Shown: positions 51,375 through 60,190 of the stretch, piece after piece
Position numbering within the stretch: the stretch's first letter is position 1
Layout of the letters: each line of letters starts with the position of its first letter
NCBI RefSeq assembly: GCF_000527175.1
Contig: NZ_AZUR01000001.1
Span: 3,993,001-4,057,000 of the forward strand
Direction of reading: 5' to 3'
DNA length: 64,000 bases
Source: Pseudogulbenkiania sp. MAI-1
Lineage (GTDB): Bacteria > Pseudomonadota > Gammaproteobacteria > Burkholderiales > Chromobacteriaceae
Program-made: the position numbers and the translations under genes
The notes under the pieces: model-generated
What the model was told of the DNA's origin: nothing
The model's database searches: none
The model's input: the letters and a program-made list of their open reading frames with translations, nothing else

Positions 51375-53243
51375 ATGCAAGCACACAGCAAGCAGGCGCT
51401 GGCCGGCATCACACTCGCCGCACTGGGCGTGGTGTACGGCGACATCGGCACCAGCCCGCTCTATACCCTCAAGGAATGCTTTGCCGGCCACCTCGGCCTC
51501 GCCCCCTCCCATGAAAATGTACTCGGCATCCTCTCGCTGATTTTCTGGGCCTTGATCATGGTGGTCTCGATCAAGTACCTGTCCTTCGTATTGCGCGCCG
51601 ACAACCGCGGCGAAGGCGGCATCCTCACGCTGATGGCGCTGGCCAAGCGCCACGTGCCGGGCAAGACCGGCTGGCTGCTGATGGTCATGGGGCTGATGGG
51701 CGGTGGCTTTTTCTACGGCGAAGTGGTGATCACACCGGCCATTTCGGTGCTGTCGGCCATCGAGGGGCTGGAGGTGATGACCCCCGAGCTGGAACCCTAC
51801 GTGATGCCGATCTCGGTGGCGGTGCTGGTCGCGCTGTTCCTGATCCAGCGCCATGGCACCGCCAGCGTCGGCAAGCTGTTCGGACCGGTGATGCTGCTGT
51901 GGTTCAGCGTGCTGGCGATCCTCGGCATCAATGCCATCGTCGACCACCCCGGCGTGCTGCAGGCGGTCCACCCCGGTTACGCCTTCGATTTCATGAGCCA
52001 CCACAAGAAGCTCGGCTTCCTGGCGCTGGGCTCGGTCGTGCTGGCCATTACCGGTGCCGAGGCGTTGTACGCCGACATGGGCCATTTCGGCAAGAAGCCG
52101 ATCCGGCTCGCCTGGTTCAGCTTCGTGCTGCCGGCGCTGTTGCTCAATTATTTCGGCCAAGGTGCGCTGATCCTGGCCGATCCGAAGACCGTGGAGAATC
52201 CGTTCTTCCACCTGGCCCCCGAGTGGGCGCTGTTCCCGCTGGTGATCCTGGCCGCCCTGGCCACGGTGATCGCCTCGCAGGCGGTGATTTCCGGCGTGTT
52301 CTCGCTGACGCGTCAGGCGGTGCAGCTGGGTTTCATGCCGCGCATAGACATCCAGCACACCTCGGATAAGGAAATCGGCCAGATCTACATCCCGCTGATC
52401 AACTGGGTGCTGCTGGCGGCGGTGATCATCGTGGTGCTGGCTTTCCATTCATCCAGCCACCTGGCCGCCGCTTACGGTATCGCCGTGACCGGCACGATGG
52501 TCATTACCGCCATCCTGTCGTGCACCGTGGCGTTGCGCAACTGGGGCTGGCCGAAGGCGCTGGTGCTGGCCATCGGAGCCGCGTTCTTGTTCATCGACAT
52601 TCCGCTGTTTGCCGCCAATGCGCTCAAGCTGTTCGCCGGCGGCTGGCTGCCGCTGGTGATCGGCTTGGCGACCTTTACGCTGATGACCACCTGGAAGCGC
52701 GGCCGCGAGATACTGCTCGAGCGTCTCAACGAACAGGCCATCCCGCTCGACAGCTTCGTCGAAAACATGGAGTCCTTCCCGCCCAGCCGGGTACAGGGCA
52801 CCGCCGTGTTCCTGACCAGCACGTTGCAGGGCGTGCCGCACGCACTGCTGCACAACCTCAAGCACAACAAGGTGCTGCACGAGCGTATCGTGCTGTTGAC
52901 GATACGCGGTGAGGACGTGCCCTATGTCGCGGATAGCGAACGGGTGATCGTCACCCGCCTGTCCAACTCGTTCTGGCAGGTGGAGGCATTCTACGGCTTC
53001 CAGGAAACACCAGACCTGCAGGACATCATGAACCACTGCGCCGCGAAAGGATTGGAATTCGAGGTGATGGATACCTCGTTCTTCCTGTCGCGCGAGACGC
53101 TGCTCTCCACCGCACGACCCGGTATGGCGCGCTGGCGCGAGCAGATATTCGTGTGGATGAGCAAGAACGCGCTGCGTGCCACCGACTTCTTCCACATCCC
53201 GACCAACCGGGTGGTGGAACTGGGCGCGCAGATCGAGTTGTAA
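51375..53243 (+). CDS. kup: Kup-family potassium uptake protein
   Basis: 622-residue K+/H+ symporter. GVVYGDIGTSPLYTLKECF at the N-terminus is the family signature; about 12 membrane helices follow (to about residue 440) and a C-terminal cytosolic domain. ADNRGEGGILTLMAL and YFGQGALIL are conserved. ATG at 51375 (MQAHSKQALAG) chosen; the longer frame to 51183 has no homologous start. Confidence 0.95.
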   Translation: MQAHSKQALAGITLAALGVVYGDIGTSPLYTLKECFAGHLGLAPSHENVLGILSLIFWALIMVVSIKYLSFVLRADNRGEGGILTLMALAKRHVPGKTGWLLMVMGLMGGGFFYGEVVITPAISVLSAIEGLEVMTPELEPYVMPISVAVLVALFLIQRHGTASVGKLFGPVMLLWFSVLAILGINAIVDHPGVLQAVHPGYAFDFMSHHKKLGFLALGSVVLAITGAEALYADMGHFGKKPIRLAWFSFVLPALLLNYFGQGALILADPKTVENPFFHLAPEWALFPLVILAALATVIASQAVISGVFSLTRQAVQLGFMPRIDIQHTSDKEIGQIYIPLINWVLLAAVIIVVLAFHSSSHLAAAYGIAVTGTMVITAILSCTVALRNWGWPKALVLAIGAAFLFIDIPLFAANALKLFAGGWLPLVIGLATFTLMTTWKRGREILLERLNEQAIPLDSFVENMESFPPSRVQGTAVFLTSTLQGVPHALLHNLKHNKVLHERIVLLTIRGEDVPYVADSERVIVTRLSNSFWQVEAFYGFQETPDLQDIMNHCAAKGLEFEVMDTSFFLSRETLLSTARPGMARWREQIFVWMSKNALRATDFFHIPTNRVVELGAQIEL

Positions 53244-53260
53244 CGCCTTCCCCCTTCGAG

Positions 53261-53290
53261 ACGAACGGCCGCAGATGCGGCCGTTTTTTT
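53261..53290 (+). terminator. Rho-independent terminator of kup
   Basis: Stem ACGGCCGC / GCGGCCGT with loop AGAT, followed by a run of at least seven T on the plus strand. Position given to within a few bases. Confidence 0.88.
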
Positions 53291-53295
53291 TACTC

Positions 53296-54330
53296 TCACT
53301 CGGCCGGCAGGTCCACCAGTCTCCTCAGGCGCGCCCAGTCGAAGTACGGGCCGGGGTCGGTCTTGCGCCCCGGCGCGATGTGTTCGTGCCCGGTCATGCC
53401 GGCGAGGCCCAGCCGCTCCTTGAGCAGGCGTGCCAGCGCGATCAGCGTGCGGTACTGGGCGTCGGTGAACGGCTCGAAGTCGCAGCCTTCCAGCTCCACT
53501 CCGAGCGAAAAATCGTTGCAGCGCTCGCGTCCGCACCAGCTCGACACGCCGGCATGCCAGGCGCGCTCGGTCACCGGCACGAATTGCACCAGCTCGCCGT
53601 TACGGCGGATGAAGAAATGCGCCGACACGCGCAGCTGGTGGATGGTGGCGTAATAGGGATGCTCGGCAGGATCGAGGGTGTTGGTAAACAGTTGCTCGAC
53701 CCCCGGCCCGCCGTAGCGGTACGGCGGCAGGCTGATGTTGTGCACCACCAGCAATTCCGTCGCCACGCCGTCGGCGCGCGCGTCGCGGTTGGGCGAGGGG
53801 CAGCGCCGCGCCTCGGCCACCCAGCCGGCGGCGTCGAGCGACAGCGGCGGCAGCGCCGCCTCGTCGGGCGGGCGGCGGTAGCCCAGGCGCCACAGCGCCA
53901 GTCCGTCCGGCGTGTGCCAGCGCTGCTCGGGCACGAAGCCGGCCTTGGCGTAGAGCCGTAGCGCCGCCGCGTTGGCTTCGGCGGTATCCACCGTCACCTG
54001 CGGCTCGGCCGCCAGCAAGGCGTTGACCAGGCGATAGCCCCAACCCTGGCCGAAGTGCGCCGGGTCGACCACAACGCGCTGGATGTGCGCCGTGTCGCCC
54101 TCCGCGTCGTACACCAGCAGGCCGCGCAGCTCATCCCCCTCGAACGCGGCGAGCACCTGGTACGGGCAGGCGGCGACGGCGGCCGGGCTGTCCCACAGCA
54201 GCGGCAGATCGGGCGGATGGCCGAGCCAATCCAATTCCACGTGGTGTGCCGCCAGCTGCAGGCGAAACGCGGCGTCGGCTAGGCCCGGTTCGGCCAGATC
54301 GGGCACGCGCACGACGAACGGTTCATCCAT
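53296..54330 (-). CDS. GNAT acetyltransferase fused to AmpD-type N-acetylmuramyl-L-alanine amidase
   Basis: 344 residues in one frame. Residues 1 to about 155 form a GNAT N-acetyltransferase: acetyl-CoA loop VVVDPAHFGQGWGYRLVNALL and motif B NAAALRLYAKAGFVPEQ. From about 165 it is a complete AmpD: WVAEARRCPSPNRD, VVHNISLPP (zinc His197), RERCNDFSLGVELEG, TGHEHIAPGRKTDPGP (zinc His315, Asp325). AmpD is cytosolic, cleaves anhydromuropeptides in cell-wall recycling and indirectly sets AmpR activity. E. coli AmpD lacks the GNAT part. No frameshift or internal stop is present. An acetyl acceptor linked to recycling (muropeptide or amino sugar) is only a guess. Confidence 0.9.
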   Translation of the reverse strand: MDEPFVVRVPDLAEPGLADAAFRLQLAAHHVELDWLGHPPDLPLLWDSPAAVAACPYQVLAAFEGDELRGLLVYDAEGDTAHIQRVVVDPAHFGQGWGYRLVNALLAAEPQVTVDTAEANAAALRLYAKAGFVPEQRWHTPDGLALWRLGYRRPPDEAALPPLSLDAAGWVAEARRCPSPNRDARADGVATELLVVHNISLPPYRYGGPGVEQLFTNTLDPAEHPYYATIHQLRVSAHFFIRRNGELVQFVPVTERAWHAGVSSWCGRERCNDFSLGVELEGCDFEPFTDAQYRTLIALARLLKERLGLAGMTGHEHIAPGRKTDPGPYFDWARLRRLVDLPAE

Positions 54331-54508
54331 GAGGAGCTCTTTTGACGATTGGGAAAACAGATGGCCGCAAGCAGGGGGCTCATGCCGACATTGTGGTGCA
54401 GAAGCCCGCGGCCGGCCAGTCCGACCGGCATTTCTTGAGCGCGGTCATGGCCGTGCCCGCCCGGCTCGGGCACACTGGACGCCTGCCATCCCCCCTCAGG
54501 AGCCCGCC

Positions 54509-55039
54509 ATGCTGCGACTCGACGACCTCGGCCAGACGGCCGCCCCCAGCTTCGACGCCCCGCTGGAGATGCTCGTGGCCTGCCACGACAAGGTGCGCCA
54601 CTTCTGTAGCCTGCTCGACAAGCTGCCCGGCTATCTCGCCGAGCACGGCGTCACCCCGGCGCTGCAGGGCTCGGTCGACGGCATCCTGCGCTACTTCGAC
54701 GTCGCCGGCCCGGCGCACCACGCCGACGAGGAGGAAGAGCTGTTTCCGCTGCTGCGCCAACGCCTGCCCGACACCGACACCCCGCTCTCGCGGCTGGCGG
54801 CCGACCACGTCCTGCTGGGCCAACGCTGGCAGGTACTGCGGCGGCAGCTCGTGGCGTTGCAGGGCGGCACAGCCGAGCGGGTCGACGCCGAAGCCATCCA
54901 CGCCTTTACGGCGCATTACCGCATGCACGCCCAGCTGGAGGAAGACTGGCTGTTCCCGCTGGTCGCCGCCAACCTGAGCGACGAGGAGCTGCACCGCGCC
55001 GGACAGCACATGGCGGCGCGGCGGCAGAGCCCGGCCTGA
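54509..55039 (+). CDS. Hemerythrin HHE domain protein
   Basis: 176 residues. Iron-binding helices: ACHDKVRHFCSLLDKL, GPAHHADEEEELFPLL, LAADHVLLGQRW and HYRMHAQLEEDWLFPLV carry the H/HxxxE pattern of bacterial hemerythrin-like proteins, which bind O2 or handle iron/NO stress. ATG at 54509 follows AGGAG; the longer frame upstream overlaps the divergent GNAT-AmpD gene and is not used. Confidence 0.88.
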   Translation: MLRLDDLGQTAAPSFDAPLEMLVACHDKVRHFCSLLDKLPGYLAEHGVTPALQGSVDGILRYFDVAGPAHHADEEEELFPLLRQRLPDTDTPLSRLAADHVLLGQRWQVLRRQLVALQGGTAERVDAEAIHAFTAHYRMHAQLEEDWLFPLVAANLSDEELHRAGQHMAARRQSPA

Positions 55040-55065
55040 CACGGCAACCACCCTCCTTGCCCAAC

Positions 55066-55097
55066 AAAAACGGGATGGCGCGCCATCCCGTTTTTTT
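55066..55097. terminator. Bidirectional Rho-independent terminator
   Basis: Self-complementary stem AACGGGATGGC / GCCATCCCGTT with A-run before and T-run after, so it can stop the hemerythrin gene (plus) and transcripts from tal (minus). Confidence 0.9.
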
Positions 55098-55118
55098 ATC
55101 GCTCACTACACCGGCTTC

Positions 55119-55164
55119 AGAGTCTTCCCAGTAGGCGAAGGCGCAGCCGCCTGGGAGAGACTCT
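55119..55164 (-). other. Long imperfect hairpin at the tal stop codon
   Basis: AGAGTCT, TCCCAG and GCG (55119-55137) pair with CGC, CTGGGA and AGACTCT (55148-55164) with single-base bulges. It abuts the tal stop and precedes the bidirectional terminator; likely a 3' stabilising structure. Confidence 0.45.
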
Positions 55165-56222
55165 CAGGCGGTCAGATCCAGCAAGGCCTGATACGACTCC
55201 ACGAACAACTTGAGGCCGTCCTGCTGCAGCTTGTCGCCGAGGGCGGCGAGGTCGATGCCGGAGGCGCCGATCCGGTGCAGCACCGTCATCGCGTCTTCCA
55301 GCGCGCGCGGCAACGTTTCGGTGGCGATACCGTGGTCGCGGAACGCCGCCAGCGTGGCGTCCGGCACGGTGTTGACGGTTTCCTGGCCGATCAGGCTCTC
55401 GACGTACAGCACGTCGGAGTAGGCCGGGTTCTTGGTACCGGTGCTGGCCCACAGCAGGTATTGCGGGCGCGCGCCGGCGGCGCGCAAGGCGGCGAATTCC
55501 GGGCCGTGAAAGCGCTGGCGATAGCGCGCGTAGGCGGCCTTGGCCAGCGCGATCGCGGCCTTGCCGCGCAACTCGTCCGGCAACTGCGGATCGAGCAGGC
55601 TATCGACGCGCGACAGGAAGAAACTGGCCACCGCCTTGACCGGCTTGACGTCATTGCCGTCCTCCAGGCGCTGCTGCAGGCCGGTGATGTAGCCGTCCCA
55701 CACCGCCTCGACCTGCGGCAGGCTGAACAGCAGCGTGATGTTGACGTTGACGCCCTCGCGCGTCAGCGCGCGCAGCGCCTCCACGCCGGCCGCCGTGGCC
55801 GGAATCTTGATCATCAGGTTGGCGCGATCCACCGCCTGCCACAGCCGGCGTGCCGCCGCCAGCGTGCCGGCAGCGTCGTTGGCCAGCAACGGCGACACTT
55901 CCAGGCTGACGTAGCCGTCATCGCCAGCGCTGGCGCGGTACTGCGGCGCCAACAGGTCGCAGGCGGCACGGACATCGGGAATCACCAGCGCCTCGTAGCT
56001 CTGCTCGGCGTCCAGCGCGCGCAGCTTCAGCGCCGCCAGGTCCTCCTGGTAGCGCGGATCGCTGGCGATGGCCTTGTGGAAGATGGTCGGGTTGGAGGTC
56101 ACGCCGGCGATGCCGTCCTCCTCCACCAGGCGCGCGAGCGTGCCGGAGGCCAGCAGTTCACGCGACAGGTTGTCGAGCCACAGGCGTTGGCCGAAGGGAC
56201 GGATGGCTTGCAGGCGGTTCAT
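55164..56222 (-). CDS. tal: Transaldolase
   Basis: 352-residue transaldolase of the longer bacterial type. Signature TSNPTIFHKAI and the Schiff-base Lys in ANLMIKIPATAAGVEALRAL; LWASTGTKNPAYSD follows. Transfers dihydroxyacetone units in the pentose phosphate pathway. Confidence 0.96.
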   Translation of the reverse strand: MNRLQAIRPFGQRLWLDNLSRELLASGTLARLVEEDGIAGVTSNPTIFHKAIASDPRYQEDLAALKLRALDAEQSYEALVIPDVRAACDLLAPQYRASAGDDGYVSLEVSPLLANDAAGTLAAARRLWQAVDRANLMIKIPATAAGVEALRALTREGVNVNITLLFSLPQVEAVWDGYITGLQQRLEDGNDVKPVKAVASFFLSRVDSLLDPQLPDELRGKAAIALAKAAYARYRQRFHGPEFAALRAAGARPQYLLWASTGTKNPAYSDVLYVESLIGQETVNTVPDATLAAFRDHGIATETLPRALEDAMTVLHRIGASGIDLAALGDKLQQDGLKLFVESYQALLDLTA

Positions 56223-56310
56223 GGCGTACTTCCCGATTGAGTAAGGCGTTGGTCGATGACGATAGGAAGATCATCTTAGCGCGGCATACCGGCCCGCGCC
56301 AAGGGAGCGC

Positions 56311-57612
56311 TCAGGCCGCTTCCGGCTCGGCCACCTGGGTCCGGTTGAATACCACGCTGAAGGTGCTGCCACGCTCGGGCTCGCTCTGGACCTCGAGCCG
56401 CGCCTGATGACGCGCCACCACGTGCTTGACGATGGCCAGCCCGAGGCCGGTGCCGCCGTTGCCGCGCGAGCGGCCGCGGTCGACACGGTAGAAGCGTTCG
56501 GTCAGCCGCGGGATGTGCTCGCGCGGGATACCGATACCGCTGTCCTTGACCGAAAACACCAGTTTCTCGCCTTCCGCCTTCCAGCTCAGCGTGATATTGC
56601 CGCCGTCCGGGGTATAGCGCACCGCGTTGGAGACCAGGTTGCCGAACGCCGAGTGCAGCTCCTGAACATTGCCCCACAACCACAGCGGCGTATCGCGCTG
56701 CAGCCGGATCTGGTGGCGCCCCTGCGACAACCCTTCGGCCTCGACCATCAAGGTGTCGAGCAGCTCGGTCATGTTGACCTTCTCGTTGGCGGCGCTCTTC
56801 GGGCTGTTCTCCAGCCGCGACAGGATCAGCAGGTCTTCCACCAGGCTCTGCATGCGGCGCGACTGTTCCATCATCATCGGCAGAAACTGGCGCAACAGCG
56901 CCGGGTCGTCCGGCATGTCGGCCAAGGTCTCGAGGAAGCCGCCGATCACCGTCAGCGGCGTGCGCAGCTCGTGCGAGACGTTGGCGACGAAGTCGCGGTG
57001 CACCGTCTGCACCCGCTCGAGCGAGGTGATGTCGCGCGACAGGATCAGTTTGCGGGTGGAGTCGAACGGCACCAGCTGGATGCTCAGCACCCGCTCGTTG
57101 GGCTGGGTAAAGCGCAGGATCAGCGGCTGGCTGAAGCTGTTCGCCTTCATGTAGGCGTTGAAGGCGGGCTGGCGGATCAGGTTGAAGATGTGGTTGCCGA
57201 CGTCGCGCTTGCGATCGAGGCCGAAATGCTCCACCGCCATCGGGTTCAGCCATTCGATGCGGTCGTGCTCGTCCAGCACCACCACCCCGTCCGGCATCGC
57301 CTCGCCGGCGTTGATGAAGCGCTCCACGGTGTTGGTCAGTTTGCGCTGGCTCTGGCGCTGCAGCTTGCTCTGCCGATACAGCGTCATGAACACCGTGTGC
57401 CAGGCGCCGAAACCGTCGGGCACGCGCTCGGCCACCGGGTGCTTGAGCCAGCGCAGCAACAGTGCCAAGTGATAGAGATGGTAAGCCAGCCAGCCGCCCA
57501 GGCAGATGGACACCACCAGCAAGGCGTCGAACGCGCTGACCCACCAGAACCCCAGCCCCAGCAGCGCGATGACCGCCAGCCAGAGCAATGTACGCTGTGC
57601 AAATTCGCGCAA
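56311..57612 (-). CDS. phoR: Phosphate regulon sensor kinase PhoR
   Basis: 433 residues: two N-terminal helices (about 8-50), a PAS domain (about 95-200), HisKA with FVANVSHELRTPLTVIGGFLETL (phospho-His), and HATPase_c with NLVSNAVRYTPDGG, DSGIGIPREH and GGTGLGLAIVKHV. Senses phosphate through the Pst-PhoU system and phosphorylates PhoB. Start is 12 bases behind the phoB stop. No pst or phoU genes in the window. Confidence 0.95.
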   Translation of the reverse strand: MREFAQRTLLWLAVIALLGLGFWWVSAFDALLVVSICLGGWLAYHLYHLALLLRWLKHPVAERVPDGFGAWHTVFMTLYRQSKLQRQSQRKLTNTVERFINAGEAMPDGVVVLDEHDRIEWLNPMAVEHFGLDRKRDVGNHIFNLIRQPAFNAYMKANSFSQPLILRFTQPNERVLSIQLVPFDSTRKLILSRDITSLERVQTVHRDFVANVSHELRTPLTVIGGFLETLADMPDDPALLRQFLPMMMEQSRRMQSLVEDLLILSRLENSPKSAANEKVNMTELLDTLMVEAEGLSQGRHQIRLQRDTPLWLWGNVQELHSAFGNLVSNAVRYTPDGGNITLSWKAEGEKLVFSVKDSGIGIPREHIPRLTERFYRVDRGRSRGNGGTGLGLAIVKHVVARHQARLEVQSEPERGSTFSVVFNRTQVAEPEAA

Positions 57613-57624
57613 AAAAAACCTACC

Positions 57625-58314
57625 TCACGATTGCGTGGAAAAGCGGTAGCCGGTGCCGCGCACGGTCTGGATCAGGCCGTCGTGGCCGGATCCTTCGAGC
57701 GAGCTGCGCAGGCGGCGGATGTGCACGTCGACCGTGCGCTCCTCGACGAACACGTGGTCGCCCCACACCTGGTCGAGCAGTTGTGCCCGCGAGTGCACCC
57801 GCTCCGGGTGGGTCATGAAGAAGTGCAGCAGGCGGAATTCGGTCGGACCGAGATCGATCGGGCGGCCGTCGGTACTGACGCGGTGGGTGGCGGGGTCGAG
57901 CCTCAGGCCCTTGACCTCGACCGCGTCGTCGGTCATCTGCGGCGCGCGGCGGCGCAGCACCGCCTTGATGCGCGCCAGCAGTTCGCGCGGCGAGAACGGC
58001 TTGGTGATGTAGTCGTCGGCCCCGGTTTCCAGACCGGCGATCTTGTCCTGCTCGTCGGAGCGCGCGGTCAGCATGATGATGGGCACGTGGCGCGTGCGCT
58101 CGTCGGCGCGCAGGCGCTTGGCGATGTCGATGCCGGAGCCGCCGGGCAGCATCCAGTCCAGCAACACCAGGTCCGGCAAGGCATTCTTGACCAGCGTCAG
58201 CGCAGCCTCGGCGGTACTGGCGCGCAGGACATGGTGACCGGCCTGGGTCAGGTTGAACGCAATCAGTTCCTGAATGGCCGGTTCGTCTTCAACGAGCAGA
58301 ATGTTCGCAGGCAT
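57625..58314 (-). CDS. phoB: Phosphate regulon response regulator PhoB
   Basis: 229-residue OmpR-family regulator. Receiver with LLVEDEP, phospho-Asp in LVLLDWMLPGGSG, TAR and ITKPFSPREL; C-terminal winged helix with PTEFRLLHFFMTHPERVHSRAQLLDQVWG and ERTVDVHIRRLRSSL. ATG at 58314 is the conserved start. A Pho box lies 46-63 bases upstream, so autoregulation is likely. Confidence 0.97.
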   Translation of the reverse strand: MPANILLVEDEPAIQELIAFNLTQAGHHVLRASTAEAALTLVKNALPDLVLLDWMLPGGSGIDIAKRLRADERTRHVPIIMLTARSDEQDKIAGLETGADDYITKPFSPRELLARIKAVLRRRAPQMTDDAVEVKGLRLDPATHRVSTDGRPIDLGPTEFRLLHFFMTHPERVHSRAQLLDQVWGDHVFVEERTVDVHIRRLRSSLEGSGHDGLIQTVRGTGYRFSTQS

Positions 58315-58359
58315 GATGATCCATTGGCAGTGAGTCTGCCCAGAGGATAAGAAGCAGGG

Positions 58360-58377
58360 ATTACAGAAATATGACAT
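58360..58377 (-). promoter_or_regulatory. Pho box upstream of phoB
   Basis: Minus strand ATGTCAT-ATTT-CTGTAAT: two 7-base repeats close to CTGTCAT separated by a 4-base AT spacer, the PhoB consensus layout. Position fits activation of phoBR by PhoB. Confidence 0.8.
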
Positions 58378-58423
58378 TTCCCGGGAAATGCCAAGTCCCG
58401 CCAATAAAGTTAGGGGCGAACGG

Positions 58424-58625
58424 ACAAAAAAACAGGCCTGTCGCAAGACAGGCCTTGAAGGATCGTCGTCAATACTAAAGAGAAAATGACTTGAGACCGG
58501 GGACAAAGAGATCACCAGAACAGCGACCACTCCCGACGTATCGGGCACACCTCGGGAAGGTCTATCTATCCAGTCCAAGGAGTGCGCCGCCGTCACGGGG
58601 ACGGTAGCGCCCTGCCTCATCACGG
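58424..58625 (-). ncRNA. Candidate small RNA between phoB and the Lrp-type gene
   Basis: A strong terminator on the minus strand (AGGCCTGTC stem 58434-58442 / 58447-58455, then seven T) has no minus-strand gene ahead of it: the next gene upstream is on the plus strand. About 200 bases up, TACAAT (58636-58631) is a good -10 box. Between them are further hairpins, e.g. GCGC-t-ACCGTC...GACGG-cg-GCGC and CCCGA...TCGGG. No known RNA family recognised and no convincing reading frame with a ribosome-binding site. An alternative is a long phoB leader that is terminated early. Confidence 0.45.
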
Positions 58626-58684
58626 GACGTATTGTACGTAGGCTGACCGAGCGAATTAATAGCGAAACCGTGGATTTATCGGGT

Positions 58685-58690
58685 TATAAT
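58685..58690 (+). promoter_or_regulatory. -10 element of the Lrp-type gene
   Basis: Perfect TATAAT 45 bases before the GTG start; no good -35 hexamer at 16-18 bases, so an activator or extended contacts may be needed. Confidence 0.5.
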
Positions 58691-58734
58691 TTTCGTTTCA
58701 ACGCATATTTAAGGCTTATGCCTTCGAATCGAAA

Positions 58735-59175
58735 GTGGACAAATTCGATCACAAGATTCTCGCCGCGCTGCACGAAAACGCCCGCATCAGCTTCGCCGAG
58801 CTGGCGCGGCGGGTGAACCTGTCGGCGCCGGCGGTGGCCGATCGCGTCGACAAGCTGGAGCGTGCCGGCATCATCACCGGCTATCACGTCGGCGTCGACC
58901 TGGCCCGGCTCGGCTTTCCCATCCAGTGCGTGATCGAGCTGACGGTGAAGCACCTGGAGTTCTACGCCGTGCTGGCCAAGCTCAAGGACATGCCCGGTAT
59001 CGTGTCGTGCGAGTCGATCACCGGCAGCAGCGGGCTATTGCTGAAGGTGGCGGTCGACACCATGGGTTCGCTGCAGGCGCTGATCGCCGAGCTGATGCAG
59101 TACGGCGACACCAAGACCTCGATCGTCATCGACACGCCGGTGGCGCCACGCCTGCCGCCGCTGCCGGTGGATTAG
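58735..59175 (+). CDS. Lrp/AsnC family transcriptional regulator
   Basis: 146 residues. N-terminal winged HTH (DHKILAALHENARISFAELARRVNLSAPAVADRVDKLERAGII) and C-terminal RAM/ACT-like ligand domain (VIELTVKHLEFYAVLAKLKDMPGIVSCESITG). Starts at GTG 58735. It is convergent with the DMT-family exporter gene (9-base gap); Lrp-type regulators often control amino-acid exporters, but here the exporter is read toward it. Ligand unknown. Confidence 0.92.
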   Translation: MDKFDHKILAALHENARISFAELARRVNLSAPAVADRVDKLERAGIITGYHVGVDLARLGFPIQCVIELTVKHLEFYAVLAKLKDMPGIVSCESITGSSGLLLKVAVDTMGSLQALIAELMQYGDTKTSIVIDTPVAPRLPPLPVD

Positions 59176-59184
59176 GGTGACACC

Positions 59185-60066
59185 CTAGGCCGGGCGCGGC
59201 GCGTCCTTCTTCCAGCCGATCAGCACCACGCCGCAGACGATCACCACCAACGCACCCAGCTCCTGCCGGCCGACCTGCTCGCCGAGGAACAGCGCGCCCA
59301 GCAGCACCGCGATCACCGGATTGACGTAGGCGTAGCTGGTGGCGGTGGCCGGACTGACGTTGGCCAGCAGATAGAGATAGGCGTTGTAGGCGATCAGCGA
59401 GCCGAACACCACCAGGTAGCCCAAGGCCAGCCAACCCTCGAACGAAGGCGCCGCCGCCAGCCGCTCGCCGCTGGCCGCACTGGCCGCGAGCAGCGCCAGG
59501 CCGCCCATCAGCATCATCATCGCACTCGCCATCAGCCCGCCGGGCTGCGGCAGGTGCTTGCTCCAGGCCGACCCCAGCGCCCAGCCGGCGCAGGCCACGA
59601 GCAGCAGGATGGCGCCCATCGGGCTCATCGACAGGCTGGCGCCCTGGTTGAGCAGCGCGATGCCGGCCAGCCCCAGCGCCATGCCGGCCCACTCCAGCGG
59701 GCGGGTGCGCTGGCCGAACAGCCGGGCACACAGCGTGGTAAACAGCGGCACCGTCGCCACCATCAGCGCCGCCACACCGGACGACACGCTCTTCTGCGCC
59801 ACCGTCACCAGCCCGTTGCCCATGCCCGGCATCAGCACGCCGAGCAGGGTGGAACTGCCGAGCTCACGCCAGTTCGGCAGCGCCTCGCCGCGCCACAGCA
59901 GGAACAGCGCCAGCACGCCGCCGGCGAGCAGGAAGCGCACCCCCGCCATCAACAGCGGCGGCCACGAGTCGACGCCGATACGGATGGCGAAATAGGTCGA
60001 GCCCCAGATCAGGTAGAGGGCCGCGAGGGCGGCCAGGGTAAGGGGAGGCAGGCGGAACGGAGACAT
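59185..60066 (-). CDS. EamA/DMT superfamily permease (YedA-like)
   Basis: 293 residues with two EamA repeats and ten hydrophobic helices: LAALYLIWGSTYFAIRIGVDSWPPLLMAGVRFLLAG at the start and SYAYVNPVIAVLLGALFLGE near the end. Members export amino acids, metabolites or drugs; substrate not predictable. Confidence 0.92.
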   Translation of the reverse strand: MSPFRLPPLTLAALAALYLIWGSTYFAIRIGVDSWPPLLMAGVRFLLAGGVLALFLLWRGEALPNWRELGSSTLLGVLMPGMGNGLVTVAQKSVSSGVAALMVATVPLFTTLCARLFGQRTRPLEWAGMALGLAGIALLNQGASLSMSPMGAILLLVACAGWALGSAWSKHLPQPGGLMASAMMMLMGGLALLAASAASGERLAAAPSFEGWLALGYLVVFGSLIAYNAYLYLLANVSPATATSYAYVNPVIAVLLGALFLGEQVGRQELGALVVIVCGVVLIGWKKDAPRPA

Positions 60067-60190
60067 GACAGGACATCGCTCGGGGACAGGGTCCCATCAT
60101 GCCTTCGGCACGATAAAGCACAAGCCCGCGAGGATGACCACTGTGTTCGCGCTGGCGAACAGTGGCTCAAGCACTCGCGAGAGCGGGTTC

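Noticed and set aside
54083..54508. N-terminal extension of the hemerythrin frame
   Set aside because: It overlaps the divergent GNAT-AmpD gene, has no homologous content, and ATG 54509 has a clear ribosome-binding site.
60067..60190. Gap behind tolQ searched for a tolR remnant
   Set aside because: Only a short hydrophobic frame (LFASANTVVILAGLCFIVPKA) was seen, with no ribosome-binding site and no TolR motif.
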